Below are positions 1-16,579 of a stretch of DNA of 64,000 nucleotides, in pieces. The stretch comes from Macrobrachium rosenbergii. Lineage: Eukaryota; Arthropoda; Malacostraca; Decapoda; Palaemonidae. The DNA is taken from assembly GCF_040412425.1 (NCBI RefSeq), contig NC_089741.1:44270358-44334357 (forward strand), given 5' to 3'. A model generated the notes under the pieces. It saw nothing but the letters and a program-made list of their open reading frames with translations, did not search any database and was not told the origin of the DNA. A program made the translations under genes and the position numbers. Position 1 is the first letter of the stretch; the number at the start of each line of letters is the position of its first letter.

Positions 1-56
1 GTTTCCTGTCTACACCTAGAATGCCTAGGAAACCAGACCCACCCACATCCCCGCCC

Positions 57-58
<2 letters not shown>

Positions 59-143
<85 letters not shown>

Positions 144-148
144 TGTGA
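59..148. repeat. (CT)n then (GT)n microsatellite
   Basis: Uninterrupted CT to 126, then GT to about 148. Confidence 0.95.
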
Positions 149-2820
149 GGACAAGACCACTACTATAAAAAAAAACTGTTTAGAAACGATACCACCTCAC
201 AAGGTACGTCAATAGACCGTGGGTAGGTCTAACAGAATTTGGTTTTTTGTCAATATGTAAAGGTTTTTTAATTGTACAGTTAAAAAGATAATTGAAAGAA
301 ACCTCTTGAAATAAAACCTGGACTGTTTTATGAATAAATTGCAAGTGACAGGATATTGGCGTTTAACCACCACTTCCTCGTTGGGTGACACGTAAAACAG
401 ACATCTCCATTTTTCAGAGTATTCTATGTCATGCAGGCCTACGGAAGGCACGGTGGAGCACCTTCTGTTACCATTTCGAAAATAAATACCGAATATTTAT
501 GATACAAGGCCAGTTTCCAACTTTCCCGTAGATCATCACCAATGACATAAGCCTACTAGACTCATTCATGGACTAGTAGTTATTGCTTTTCAACAAGGTC
601 ATGGAAGGAAATCTGCATTTCTTGAATCTTATGCAGTGTAGTCATCAGAGCACATTAGTCATAATTCCATTGTGTTGATTTGCGTGAAGGCCGTTCCTGT
701 CGGTTTAGGAGAAAGTATTTGACAGCCAAGCAGGAATGTTCTAGGTATCTGGGTAGGGGTAGGATGTTGCTGGGGAGGAAGATTGTCAGCGTTAACCTAT
801 ACAGAGGACCTGTTATAGGGGCCTAGATAAGAGATAAAATAATATGACAATAATGTGTTTGGTTACTATGCATAAGGTATTTTTGATGTTTTATTCAGTA
901 TTAAAGAGTAAATAGAAGGAAATGACTAATGATCAGAAGAGGGATAGGCCTATTGATAAGTTTATCTATGGGCCTATCACTCTTCTGTTCATTAGTCATT
1001 ATACACAGAGTCCACAAACTATTAACCGAAGAGGACTCCAAAGGGAAGTCAGCCAGCAAAGAGAGACAAATTAAAAGAAATTGTGATAGATAAATACGAG
1101 GGAATAGAAAATAAAACCAATCAATCTGCAGTCAGGAGATTTCAGCAGGAAGCAGAAATTATTTTGCTCCTCGCTCAAACATTTGGAAAACAGAAAACTC
1201 CACAGCTGCGCTAGGTGTACTATTCCACATTTTAGTTTTAGCCAAAATGAAACCAGCAAACTGGTTAATATTAAACCTGAGCATAATCATAATAATATAA
1301 TAATAATATAAAACGAGGCACTACTTGCAACAGCAGCTTGCATAGTGTCGCAAGCAAAAACAGCTGGTCAGGTAAGGAAGACTGCATAGGATGTTTGTTG
1401 TTGAAGGACATTTCAGGCAACAAACAATGAATTCACTGTGCGTCTATGCACTCCGAAGAACAGTACTCCAAACAAAGAAGAAGAGTTAAAACAGCTATAA
1501 TACTTAATAACGAATCATTCGAAAACATTTCTGCAAATTACAATTTTTTCTTTTAGAAAGAGAGGAGCCATTATAACGTAAATGCGTTACAAGAGTTTAT
1601 TTGTTTTTAAATGTTGCACCTAAAAGCTTATAAAGAGTCCGGGCATTTAAAATCGTATCGTTGCTTTTCTTAATATTCCTTTTCCCACCCTTATTTCTAG
1701 GGCTAGCTAACCTCATCTCCCTTCAGCCAAAGTATAATTGTCTAACAATCTTACAGAAGAAGTGTATCCGAGTCCTCTTACAACCTTTATAACTACCGCA
1801 CCCAATGGCCCTTGCTGGCTTAATTTAGGCCAGGTTAATAAAAATCCAGTGCCGATATCTGGTGTAATGACCACGTAGGTGATAAAAGAGAGGGAGTGTC
1901 TGCTTTATGGTATATTCCACACTGAATGTTGTTTTGACAATTGGTTGTCACTCATTTGATTTTCTTTCTTGTAAACAACCACAAAAACAACAGAAATGAA
2001 AAAGAGCTTGTACAGTGAACATCCTGTTCCACTACAATAGGAGTGCTTAGAAACGCGAGCAATATCAAAGTTTAATACTGACTTAGTTCCATAACAAGAC
2101 TGTACTAGGTCTAGCATGCTATTTGTGAAGGAAAAGTGGCGTGGTTGGTCCGCTGTTTTTAAATAATCCGTTGTCTTAGGAAATATTTTAACGTGAGTGC
2201 TGTAGATTATTCAATAGATTTCGGCTGGGTCTATATGAATATTTCAGAAGACCGTGAAACCCAAGAATACGACTCGGATAGCAACAGAAAATGAGGTAAG
2301 TGAATACGATATAAAGTTATTTTGGCCGTTTTAAATCGTAGTGAAGGGTTTAACAAATTCCATAAAGGAAACACCGTATCTCACTGAAAAAAATGCACGT
2401 TCAGATTAGACCATAGGCTGATTTAAAAGGCATTCAGAAACAGTTTTGAATATACTGTCCTTTAACTCGGGTCAAAGTTAAAAACCTTAAAACACGTATT
2501 CACTAACTATTCATTTTGCATGACAAATCAAACATTTTCTCACACACTTTTAATTCGATCGATCAGACCTGCACGACGTTATTCTTCTGTAACGTACTCA
2601 GAACATGATACGTTCCAGAGGCAATAGTGTCGCCGGCTAAGTAATAAGGAAAGTAAGTCTCTTAAGTGATTTACGGGAGTCTAGAATGATTTTCAAATCA
2701 AAGGTGAGAAAACCATGAACGTATAGCACGCGTGGGGTCGTTGCCACAACGAAACGTTTGCGGCAACTAGCTGTAAATTGTTTGGTTCTGCTCACTCAAT
2801 GAAACATTGCTGTTTAATGT
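149..2820. other. Unique non-coding DNA
   Basis: Apart from the 921-1000 fold-back, I see no gene, RNA or repeat. Frames are short and not protein-like. Confidence 0.6.
921..1000. repeat. 80-nt fold-back: 33-bp arms, 14-nt loop
   Basis: The left arm 921-953 (AATGACTAATGATCAGAAGA then GGGATAGGCCTAT) pairs with 968-1000 with three mismatches. The size and loop fit a pre-miRNA-like hairpin, but a miniature fold-back transposon is equally possible. No tail or target duplication is visible. Confidence 0.7.
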
Positions 2821-2821
2821 T

Positions 2822-2824
<3 letters not shown>

Positions 2825-2876
<52 letters not shown>

Positions 2877-2955
2877 GGGTCCCACCCCGCCGTAAGACTA
2901 ATAAACGCAAGGTATTTAGGTTGTAATTGTGTGTGTCTGTGTGTGTGTGCCTGTG
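2825..2955. repeat. (TC)n, unique spacer, then imperfect GT tract
   Basis: TC runs at 2825-2875. About 50 bp of unique sequence follows, then an interrupted GT/TGTC tract at 2926-2955. Confidence 0.88.
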
Positions 2956-4770
2956 TCCTGGGCATTGTAAGCTATCGCCCATGTTTACTCAAGCCCGTAT
3001 GACACTACCTTTAAGAATCTTAATATGACGTTACGCCAAGGCATGTGGTAGTTTGCATGTCTAACTCCCATCTCTCTCTCTCTGTCTCTCTCTCCTTCCT
3101 GCATTCCACTTATAAGTATTATCACGAACATGTTGTTGTAGAATGTATCAGAAATTTCCAGCTACGATGAACTAAAACATTTGTTATGCAGTTACAGAAA
3201 CGAAAAAATATAGATATTTTGTTGTTTCATGCAAATCCTTAAGATTTGGAATATTTGTGAATTGTGTCAATTTTGAATTGTTTAAATATCACTTGGCGAA
3301 AAAAGCTCAGGAGAATATCACCGAAACCAAAGCACAAAGACTCGGTATAAAAGAATCGAGACAGGGGACATTGCGACTGTTTGTGACTAGACTCATGCTT
3401 GTGAATTTATTATATTCATGACCGTTCGATACTGAGCTTCGTATACATGAACTTGGTAGTCTCTGAGTTGTGTTAATAACGACTAAATTCCGACAGTAAT
3501 CCCAGTGAGGTGGTTATAATTGGCGATATAAATGCTGCATGAAGTCTCACGAGTATTGTCAAATTACACAACAAGTATTCGTTATGCAACTAGACGAACC
3601 ATCGTTTTACGAATTCAAAATATTATGCTAATGACTAACTAGCATGTACTAGAATGCACGAGTACTAAGTTCTTTTACAACAAAGTATCTTATTCATGGT
3701 TTATATTGATGTTAATTTGTATGGAAACTGACTAAATCTGGCGCATAGGCCTATTTGGCCTGGAGGGTGGTCTCTAGACCTATATAGAACTTTGGTTACG
3801 TTACATCCCTCTGAAATAACAAAGGTCTACGTGAGCCGGAGAATTCAAATTATTTATTTATAAATTAGCAATTTTTACATGCTCAAGGTCAACTGTCATA
3901 CCGCATAACCATTAGTTCTAACTTTCTAAGCTTTTAGCGGTTGACTGGGTGCGTGTTCGTGCTTTTTTTCCTTCAGGTGTAATGTGATTTTGCTTTATAG
4001 CATGAAACGTGAGTAATGAAGTATTGGCTGTTATAGTTACAAACTAGATGTATATGAAACGGGGACATCTAGATCATAAATCTTTGAAATGACTAAGCCG
4101 GCTGCAGTACTTCTAACATAATGATAGTTTGCCGTTGTTAGCACGTAAGACTGTTGGTCTAAATTCTCAGTTCACATGGTTGAACAAATATAAACGGATA
4201 TAAAACCTATACTCATTAGTTATGGAAGAGGCAACTTGTCACTAGCATAATTAATGGATGACAAAATTAATGATCGTTTTTTCTTTAAGAGAAACGGGGT
4301 TGGGGGGTATGGGGGCCGACTCACATACCGCGAAGAGCCTGTGCTTCACTGAGCATTCCATTGGTTAGCAAGCACTCCGTATTTAGTTCGTCAACCTTGG
4401 TGTAGATCAATGTTAAGGTTCGTGGAACTCTGGAAATATTTGTACTTCCGTCCAGCATGTCAGGCAAAGTCCTCATAAAGGCATATTAAGCAGCAGTTAT
4501 TCCAGTTATGTGGGTTCTTATCGATTAACCTTCTGAGGTGAACGTAGGCCTATATGAAGTTAATGGTTTTCCATTAACTACTGAGTAAGTGTAGGACAGA
4601 AGTCAAAACTCTCATAAGGAAAATCCCCTTAAGAAAAATCTTTTAAGGCAATTTATAAAGGAAATTATTATTAAGTAAAAATATTAATAAGGACTTTTAT
4701 TATTATTAACAGTTTTGAATACGGGTGAGATGCAGAATATAATATTCATATTGCAATAGGACTACGGCAC
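2956..4770. other. Unique non-coding DNA
   Basis: A minor interrupted CT tract at 3,070-3,095; otherwise nothing recognised. Confidence 0.6.
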
Positions 4771-4772
4771 AA

Positions 4773-7312
<2,540 letters not shown>

Positions 7313-7371
<59 letters not shown>
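7313..7371. repeat. (AG)n microsatellite
   Basis: Perfect AG run of about 29 units. Confidence 0.95.
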
Positions 7372-7374
<3 letters not shown>

Positions 7375-7884
7375 TCTTGATTAATGGCAGGCAGTCTGCC
7401 AGTGGGTCCTTCCAAAAATAGATCGGGAGTGTTCTTTAAAAAAAATACGGTAGGATAAGTAACGATATTTACGCGCAAATAAGATCGCTAGCTTTTGCCA
7501 AAGGGACAAGGCAATAAGATACGCCTATTTTTACATATAATCAATTTAGTTCAAGATAGATTACTTTAGGCTGAATGCCGTGTAAAAGATTGATAAAATA
7601 TTTTGTCTCTAGGCAAATTCAGGTCGTTGTAGATATGTTTACTTGCAGATGAAATAGAGCCAAAGTTATGCATAATATATTTCAGACAATAAAACAGCTG
7701 TGTATGCTGTTAGTTTAAAGTTATATTACCTTGAACGTCAAGTCAGCTAAACGAAAATGTTAAAGAAATGAAATTGGGGTGGGGGGCAAATATACGGATT
7801 ATGCCTCCCTAGTCTTGATCCACAGGGACATATGATTCACAGGTTTAAAGAAAAAAAAAACTTTTAGGTGCTCCCAAAATATAG

Positions 7885-7886
<2 letters not shown>

Positions 7887-7923
<37 letters not shown>
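7887..7923. repeat. (TC)n microsatellite
   Basis: Perfect TC run of about 18 units. Confidence 0.93.
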
Positions 7924-7927
<4 letters not shown>

Positions 7928-9034
7928 GAGTTCAGAACCGCTACGGAACATATGCACCTGAACAAACTATTAAAATGAAATGTAACGCTTTGAAATACTT
8001 TCAGCCGTATGAAGGTCTATAGACTATGTTGCATCTTGAATCATGTCTTAACCGTTATTTTGATCGAGTTTAAAACATCTATCTATGGATCATATAATTT
8101 TCGACTTAATTTCTTTCTGGCATTGATATATTTCCGTCGGTATTTAATAGAATGCGATTATTGGAACATGCCTTCGTCAATGGATCTGTGACACGTGTAG
8201 TTTTCATTGATGTGATAACGTGACGTTGGTGACAGTCATTAATTATCAATATAAATGCCGTTGAGAATTACGTGAATTCATGAACAATCAGAAATGAACA
8301 ACACCCAAATTCGTGGAGTTAAAATTGAGGCATTCGTGTTATGCTTTAGTAGTTTAGTACTATGCCGTCAGCTGACGTAAAGAGATCAATCACTAATGGT
8401 TAAGTAAACCGTCAAATAACTGCGTTTCGTCGTCCCCAGCACAGAAACGGAACAAACCTGCCCCGACAACTCAGTTTTTTTTTGGCAAATACCTCGGGGA
8501 ATCGATCATAACATGCCAGCAGGCAACATCATATTTACTCTTTGATGTTTACACCATCCGAATTTAGTCGCGGGCGTTCGCGAGTGGTTTGAGCTTTCGT
8601 ATTCTGGGGACCCACCCAGCTTTCGCAACAGGCCAGCATGGGTGCTGGTTTTCAGATCTGTAACGACTGTCCATGGGTGTTGCAATATTAAGCTTTCGTG
8701 CATTAAATTTAGATATGCAGTGGCTGTATTTGGGTGCTGCAGCACTGAATAGCTAATTTTGGAGCTGGTATAAATAACTATATGCCTAAATGTACTGTGC
8801 TTTTATGTCTGTGTTTCTAAATTGCCACAGAGAGAGCTGTAATGATTGTACTTAGTTCCTATAGTAGTGTGGTTCCAAGTTACACTTTTGACATCTGCAA
8901 GAACGCACTATATCAGGGTACTGTAGCCTTGTTTATAAACGGCTCATTAGTGACTGTAATGATTGTATTTCTGTCCTTTTGCCTTATTGTCATAAGCTCA
9001 TTCTCCCTAGTCTTTTCTCTTGTAACTTAATTTT

Positions 9035-9037
<3 letters not shown>
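7924..9037. other. Unique non-coding DNA
   Basis: A 79-codon minus-strand frame (8,506-8,745) is somewhat less AT-rich but matches no family I recognise. Confidence 0.5.

Positions 9038-9124
<87 letters not shown>
9038..9124. repeat. (ATT)n microsatellite
   Basis: About 28 perfect ATT units, the only long trinucleotide tract in the first half of the window. Confidence 0.95.
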
Positions 9125-9666
9125 TTACACGTCCTTAGGAAATATTTTTGGGATGTTCATTTGCAAGACCGAATGCGTTGCCAGGAAACATTTAAAAGCA
9201 GCATCATTTGCCTGAAACCATTTGCTATAAACAGAAGCTACAGAACAGCGAAGAAGAAGAAGAAGACTCATATCTCTGGTTTCCGTTCGTATCGAAAAAC
9301 AATAGATAGATAACAGTGACGTCACTCATCCTGTCCAGACAACGCTGCTTTCATTTTTCTAGTTGAAATAAGTTGAGTTGCCGGTTGCGCGTGTGTATTG
9401 ATATTAGCTTGACCTATATCTTCATACCATTCAGTATTTTCTATATACATAAAGGCTCCTTGAAATTAATGGCTTACTGAACAGGAGTCGTGATGGTGCA
9501 AATGAAGCTTAGTCTAGCAAAAAAAAAAAAAAAAAAAGCAATTGGCTGTAGTTGTTATCACTAACTACTTCCACCTTATCAGAATTATTTTTTTGCCCTC
9601 TTTTAAGGGCGTGTCAGTTATATTGCACTGCTTCAAGCACGGGTGCCAATAAGAATGAATACTTAA

Positions 9667-9668
<2 letters not shown>

Positions 9669-9751
<83 letters not shown>
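9669..9751. repeat. (CT)n microsatellite
   Basis: About 41 perfect CT units. Confidence 0.95.
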
Positions 9752-9753
<2 letters not shown>

Positions 9754-11509
9754 GTACAAAATATTTACAAAACAATGGTCATATATGTTTCTTGACAGTT
9801 TCATAATATATCGATTTTTGTATCATATGCACATTAAAAAGAATGTTAAAATACATTACTGAAGTATTAAATAGCGTCCAAAGATAATGGTTATATCCGG
9901 CTTCACCTGGTAATCCCGATTGCTTACCATTTCTGCATAAAAAGTATATCGGGGATCTGTTGAGCAATGTCAGCGCGGATGTAGCTGGAATAACTTTATT
10001 AAAGTAATTTTTATTTACATAGTAATTATACAAACAAATAATATTACGTATGTATCTGCTCAAGATAAATTTACACCTAAGTAGTTAACGTAGAGCATAA
10101 AGATTAGATTTTTATTTGAAACAATCAATATTTGGAAAAATAGCAAAGTTAGCCATTGAAGTTTGGGGTTATCCATTTTCTGTAGTAACGAATACCGGGC
10201 AAGAAAATGGATCTGGCCACTGCAGCTCTTGAATATTCCATAGGGTTGCGTATGTTTCGTTAGGTCGATCTGCGGAAATTAGATAGAGTTACACTCTAGA
10301 ATGCTTATGTGTCGTTTCTTGCGCTAACATTAAAATTGTGAAAATTGGGAGACCATGGTACCCTGAGAATCGAATCTTACATTCCGAATTTACAAAAGGT
10401 ATTCATGTAGGCTACAGGTTCGTTGTTCAACAGGTAAGTCTGACTCGGAAATCTACAAAAACATTATTTCACTAGCTTGTTTCGTTCACAAGCTGAAGGA
10501 ATTCAGAATTCCATTAAAAAAAATGATATAAAACTATCTGCGATTTTCTAAAAGTGCAGAAGAGTTGCGCACGCTATTTCCGTGGGTCGTGACTGTTTAA
10601 AAGCAGACCAAAAACATATTTCAACAGGATGCGTCATAAGTGGCCTTCCCTTAACCTAACCTTTCCCAAGGCGCCACGCCATGCCCTGACCAGTGGGCCT
10701 CGTCCCCTGTCACCCGCCCTCCCCAAAAGTGATATGGTGCATAACAGACTGAAGTGTGCGCAGTTCTTCTGCAGTAGCCTATTATCTTGACGCTTTATCA
10801 TATCACTACCCAATTATGATTTTTTTTCTCATTGTGAAGGTCGTAATGTTTTTAGTTTTCATCATTGAGTCGATGCCACTAAACTGGGGTTGGCGCCAAG
10901 AGAAATACAGTACAATGGTCATTTGCATATTCATACTTTAACTGATAAGTCGTGGATGAAATTAAGGTGCAGAAAAATTCCACAACAATAGCTAATATGT
11001 ATGCCTACACAGAAATTCATCACTACCACGTCAAGCACCCTACACACTGTGTAAAGTGTATTAATACATTTGTCTTGTGTACTAGCGATAGTTTACGACC
11101 AAAAAACGCCACGTTCAGACTCGTCATCGTCCAGCCCAGGCAGTCTCACCAGTTACAACTGTTAGAGTATGATGATGTTACTATCATTATACATTTCAGT
11201 GATTCGAATATTAGAGTGTATATTGCCTCTTGCCTATCTTCTGTCTTTATAGATTATATACAGTTTAAAAGTCTTAGATGATGATAATCTATCTCTCATA
11301 TCGACTCTCGCCACTTAAAGAAGTGACTCCCACAGATGTTAGCCTTCCTGTTCTCAGCTATTCACCACGTTCGACTAGCTATCAGGTACATAATACTGCT
11401 TAGAGCACTAGAGGTACAGTTTATTTTTTTTTGTTAGGAAGAAAGCATAACATCGTTTTTTCACCCGCTTAGGAGGCTAGGTTGATAACCACAGGACGCA
11501 CACATCCAC

Positions 11510-11510
<1 letters not shown>
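9752..11510. other. Unique non-coding DNA
   Basis: A GC-richer patch at 10,650-10,740 (C-rich, ccttcccttaacctaacc) has no recognisable function. A 109-codon + frame (10,952-11,281) is not protein-like to me. Confidence 0.55.

Positions 11511-11570
<60 letters not shown>
11511..11570. repeat. (TA)n microsatellite
   Basis: 30 perfect TA units. Confidence 0.95.
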
Positions 11571-11571
<1 letters not shown>

Positions 11572-12511
11572 TAGCCTATAAGCGGATCCCACAGGCTTGT
11601 GGTTTCTGGTAATTCATGAATTTCTGTTCGCATGTTTTAATTATTTTAACATTTAATATGTTTTTATTTTCACCATCATCTTAGTGACTTGTAGTTATAG
11701 TTTACGCGAAGCTGCCATAAAGATGGCCGGACGGATTTCATTCGTAAATTAAATAACATTTCTTATTGGTCATTTTTTCATCAACAGAGTTTCAGTATTC
11801 CACAAAACATACCGGCCATAAGTTTATAATATTTGGGGCACATTAACGCTTACCACTTTCCCTATTAAATAATATGACAGGATCGTTCATAACTTCAATG
11901 TGTATTTATCTATTTAACATTAAAAATGTACAATTTTTAAAGAGGTTTTCAAATTTCTTTAACCGATTGGAAAAAGTACTGCAACCTCAAGGTCCAACTC
12001 CAAGCGGCCGAAATTTCAGAGTCCATAGACATTAAACTCCATACTCCGTGCTGAAGTGAAGGTTACCCATAATGTTCTACCTCAAGGTAAATTTTATGCA
12101 TTATAATAGTTTTAATCTTTTCCTAGTTAGGTTTTCTAGTTCGTATTATAAATTTCCCAACAGGTTTGAAGTCGACTTTGTTGACGTTAAGCGATTTATT
12201 CAAGTTTTACGCGATTGTGAAGTTTTGGACAACCGGCTGCTATGGCCAATAGCCATTTCTGAGATGTCATTTTATCCTAGTTTTGATGTTCCAGTGTTGG
12301 TGGAAAGGGTAAAATAATACATTTTCGATGCCGTTTCATGAAATTGAGGAACTTTTTTCCTAATACCCGTTTACATTAGCCTAAGGTGTTTTAATTAAAT
12401 TTGCTTAACCTTTGAACGGAAAATTCTTTAGTCAGCCTTTGAAATGAAGAATTATAAAAAAATTATTACTTGTCAGTGTTTGCCTTCAGAATTAATTTTT
12501 TTTTAGGCATA

Positions 12512-12740
12512 ATTCTTTACAAAAGGTCCAGCATCAGGTATTTGGTGTTTGTTTGATGTTTTGGTTGTTTAATTCACCAGGGGGACAAGCCCGCCAGGTT
12601 ATAAGGTTATAGCGCATGAAATTTCGTACTCCATTTGTAGTTTCAGTTTATACTAAGCCCAAATGTACATATTAAGCTGGGTTTTTTTATTTTATAAAAT
12701 GTCAAACACCAAATATTGATGCGGACCTTTTGTAAAGAAT
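12512..12740. mobile_element. MITE-like element with ~38-bp terminal inverted repeats
   Basis: Seen: the left arm begins ATTCTTTACAAAAGGTCC at 12512 and extends through ATTTGGTGTTTG to about 12552. The right arm, reverse-complemented from 12740, matches it with one indel and about two mismatches through the same ATTTGGTGTTTG. The dinucleotide TA borders both sides (12510-12511 and 12741-12742), consistent with a TA target duplication of a Tc1/mariner-mobilised MITE. 229 bp, no coding capacity. A PIF/Harbinger origin (3-bp target) is the alternative. Confidence 0.75.
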
Positions 12741-12889
12741 TACCTAATTTTTTTATAGACATGTTATGAATTGTAGGCAGTAGGCCAATGGATTGACTTT
12801 TCAACTTTTTGGTCAAAGTTTAATTCAAGCCAGGGATTTTTTCATGAAACCGCCAGGTTATGCAAAAATGGTTTATAGGGCACTGAAAT

Positions 12890-13430
12890 TTGTGTTATCC
12901 ATTGGGGATGTTTACTGTTTTACAAGGCCCATTTGCTGGAGTGGTGTGGACGGCCAAGTTTTAATTTATAAGTCAATTTAGGCTAGTTTCCTTTGAATTG
13001 CATTGGTGTTTCATTGAAGATTTTTTTGTTTTGGTGCTGTTAGGAAAATATGATCTTGAGAGTTCTTAAGCTGGCTCAGCGGTGAGGACTTTGGCGATGA
13101 CGTTTTTATGGGTAATTTTCTACAAAATTTCAGCCAGCCATTTTTGCAACTAATCCGTTTTTGTTTTTGAAGCAAAAATGGCTTAAATTGCCTAACACAG
13201 GGCACTAAAAGAATTTACAAAAAAAAAGACCAACCTAACGTAACCTGGGGATGTTTACTGTTTACAATTTCCTGTATTCGCTATGGAGGGGTGTGGACGG
13301 CCAGTATTGTCTTACCTTATAAGTCATCATTTGAGTAATTAGTTTCCTTTGTAAATAAGCATTGGCGAAGGTTAGCCTATGTATTGAGATATTTTTTGTT
13401 TTGGTGTGTTTTGCCCAAGGAAAATATAAA
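12890..13430. repeat. Diverged local duplication
   Basis: 12,898-13,070 and 13,240-13,430 share GGGGATGTTTACTGTTT, GGTGTGGACGGCCA, TTATAAGTCA and TTTTTTGTTTTGGTG in the same order with about 340-bp spacing. No coding frame spans either copy. Confidence 0.55.
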
Positions 13431-16400
13431 TTATAATGTGGGAGGTGGCTGTACTCTTCTGAAAAATAACCCTTTGATGCGTTAGTGAAAACTGGTTATA
13501 TCATGGAAATAACTTTGTTGTCCCATTTTTTTGGTCTTGTATTAGCCAACGGGTAGGCATTTTGCAATGTGCTTTAGGCTAGTGTTGATCCTTGGGAATA
13601 AAGTCCAGGAGTTTGTAGTTTAGGGTGTAGGCCAATGTAAATTAACATAATCAAAAGTTTAAAAAAAAAAACAATGTAGGCCTAGTGATCAGGGTTTTGT
13701 CAGCTGGTATCAAATTTTACAGTACTTTGATAGGCTTAATGCCAGTGAATTGCTAGGTTAAAGGTTTTACTAAATTCTTGCCCAATGGCTGTTAACCCTA
13801 TCATAGCCAAATGATTTCAAGGTGGCCAGTAATAAAGACAGAAAAAAAAGTCACAGTAAAAAAGTCACAATTTTGGCTAAGAAGAATTCAAGAAAAATGT
13901 CACATTGTTAGGTTAAGTTGGGTTAGGTTGCGTTTTCCTGTGACTATTATTGGCTACCATAAATTGTAACTTTTTTTTTTACCTGGATTCAGTTTCAAGA
14001 CTTTATTAAAACTTTATCTTCTATTGAGTGGAATCTGTTAATGTTGATTTGTTTCTGGTGTTTAAAAAACTTTTGAGATCGATTTCCCGTTTTTGTAATG
14101 GTGTTAATAATTGGCTTGTTTGAGTTGTATTCGGTCAGGTCACTCTTTTGACAATGCTGTACTTCTAAACTAGCTTAGGCTACACTTACAGAATCCATGA
14201 ATTTTTTAGAACCCAGGATTTTTTTTTTTTTTTTTTTTTTAAGTAATTGTAGTGGTTAGGGATTAGAGGGACCTATAGGCTAGGTCAAAGAAAACATTTT
14301 TGTATTGCCTTATGTTGAGAACTGAGCTAGGTTAGGTTAGGTTTGTATAGTTCCTATTATAATAGGTTTCCTTAGCCAATTCCTTCCTAAACATCTGGCT
14401 CCCTAATGGCTTGCACATGCACAGAACCATTCCAGAACAACAACATAGCGGTCTGGTCTTTCTCCCATCGATTTCCCCCAGCCAAAACCCCACATTCCCA
14501 GAGTCCCTAACCGTGTTGGGTAGATATGTGATGAGGTTAATAATAATTGACTGACAATACACACCACCTCCTTCATCAGCAACACATAAAGTACAGGAAA
14601 AACAATTTCCGTACGGAGCTTTTGCTTAGATTTACCGAGAGCATTTTAGCTGGGAGCCAAAGGGAAATTACACTTATAGAAACTGTTGGTATTTCAATTC
14701 AAACCCAAAACACAAAAATTAGATGTTGACAAATACAATCAATTCGAAGGCTGTAACATTAAGAAACAAATGGCCCTACCTTTCTCCTCTATGACTCTTA
14801 TCAGGTGTTATTCTTCTTATGATGCAAAAAGTATAACTTTTCTGTTTACATATGCCATCATTATTTAGTGGGAAGTATTTTTCAGGTTGAATTTAGTCTA
14901 ATGCACCATCTATAAATCTCATGTTTATGAGTTATCATTAACCAGTAACAAATACCCTGGTTTGCCAAGCTTTAGGTTCAGTTCATAGGGCTTTACTTTG
15001 TTTGTTACTTTTGTTTGCTCCAGTTCTTCCATAATTCAGAGTTTAATAAGACCCTGTTTCCAGTTTATTCTGCATTGTTGTTGTGCGTAGGGTCATTTGT
15101 TGTAAAGCACTTTTTTGATAAAGGGATTAATATCAGATTTGCTTGATTTTCATATTCAATCAGAAACATACTCAAATGTGACAAATATGAAAAAGGTGCA
15201 ACACACAGATAGCACCACAGAATATATACTGAATTAACTAAATTACCGCAGAATAAATACAGCAACACAGGCATATGTAAGCAAGCAAAAACTATTTTCT
15301 GCATCAAAGCAACATCTCTGTAGCCTAACTATATGGTTGGTAGAAATATTAAAAGTTTAAATGATAGAGTTTTGACTGAAACTAAAAAATTACCAAGTCT
15401 ACAGTTTTAATGAGCATCATACAAAGCCTGCCACACTTCTGTGTGGTATTTCCATATAGGGAGTTAGGTTAGCCTAAGTTAGACCGTCTTTTGGTATGTT
15501 GGTTCTAGTTATCTGGCTTGTTTATCTCAAAAGATTAGGGTCATTGCGGCCATTGACTGCAAATGATTGCCTCACCATAGGCTTGCCATGAGCATACTAA
15601 TACTAATTACTGTATTAGACCTGGGGTACTACATAACCTAAGCCATGTTAAAATTAATTTTTTTCAGATCCTGCATTAGATACAGCAAATGGAAATAAGA
15701 AAAATCCATTCTATGTCATTTTGCAGGTTTAATAGTTGGTGGCAGAGAAGCATTTATGGTGTGAGCAACATGAGGCATGGTGTCAGCTACAGCCTCTATA
15801 CCAGTCAGCAGCTGCAGTGTCCAAGCAGCTAAATGATGCTCCAGTCAAACAGATTGTTGGCTGGGGTGGGCAGGCTTAGCAGTGGTAGTTGAGGAACGGC
15901 TCATGTTACCAGTAAGAGTACCATAGCGTTTATATAAAACATGAGGAAATTACTACATAACTATTTCCAAGTATAAAATTAATAATGTCTTGCTATTATC
16001 AAACTGTTAATCATGAATATCCTTATTCTGTCCAAGGTGCACGTATACACATCAAGAGAAGTTTGAAATAGCCCCACTGCGTATAAGCCAGCCGAGTCCC
16101 TTGTGCCATAAGGAGTCACTCATTCTTGTGCCTCTTGGTGGCCAGGCTTCCCAGAATTGTCATTTCTTCATTTTTGTTCACCTTTACTCACTCATGTTGT
16201 CTGGTGTTTTAGTGATTTGTTTACTTTTTAGTTTTAGGTCTGTGACAGAAATGTTTCCTGGTTTAGTATAATTATTCTTCTTTGCCTGTTTTCAGTGAAT
16301 TAATTTTGGAAATTTCATTCACTTTCAAGTTACAGCTATTCTTTTGACCAGGTAATACTAACTTGGTGTAATCTTGTCATAATGGGCTGTGTAGCATAAC

Positions 16401-16579
16401 TTTTTAACCCTCGCCTAACTTTTATTGAGGTGGATTGTTTATTGTAAATTTTTGCCTTTTCCATTGTAACAGTTACAGTTTATGGTTTTCCATTCTGCAG
16501 TAACAGTTACTTATGGCTCTGCATTCTGATTTGGCTGTAATTTTAGTGTATGATGAGTTCTCGTACCTGTTGATGCCAT
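13431..16579. other. Unique AT-rich DNA
   Basis: Homopolymer T/A runs and the diverged repeat at 14,320; otherwise nothing recognised. Confidence 0.55.
14320..14570. repeat. Diverged dispersed repeat related to 27,530-27,720
   Basis: Both sites share TTTCCCCCAGCCAAAACCCC-like and ATTCCCAGAGTCCCT-like blocks, followed by gttg..tag and a run to tgac..acaa. Divergence is high and the extent uncertain. Confidence 0.4.

Noticed and set aside
8506..8745. 79-codon minus-strand frame
   Set aside because: No motif or family resemblance; an isolated frame of this length is expected by chance.
14325..14342. TTAGG repeats resembling arthropod telomere sequence
   Set aside because: Only about three units inside unique DNA.
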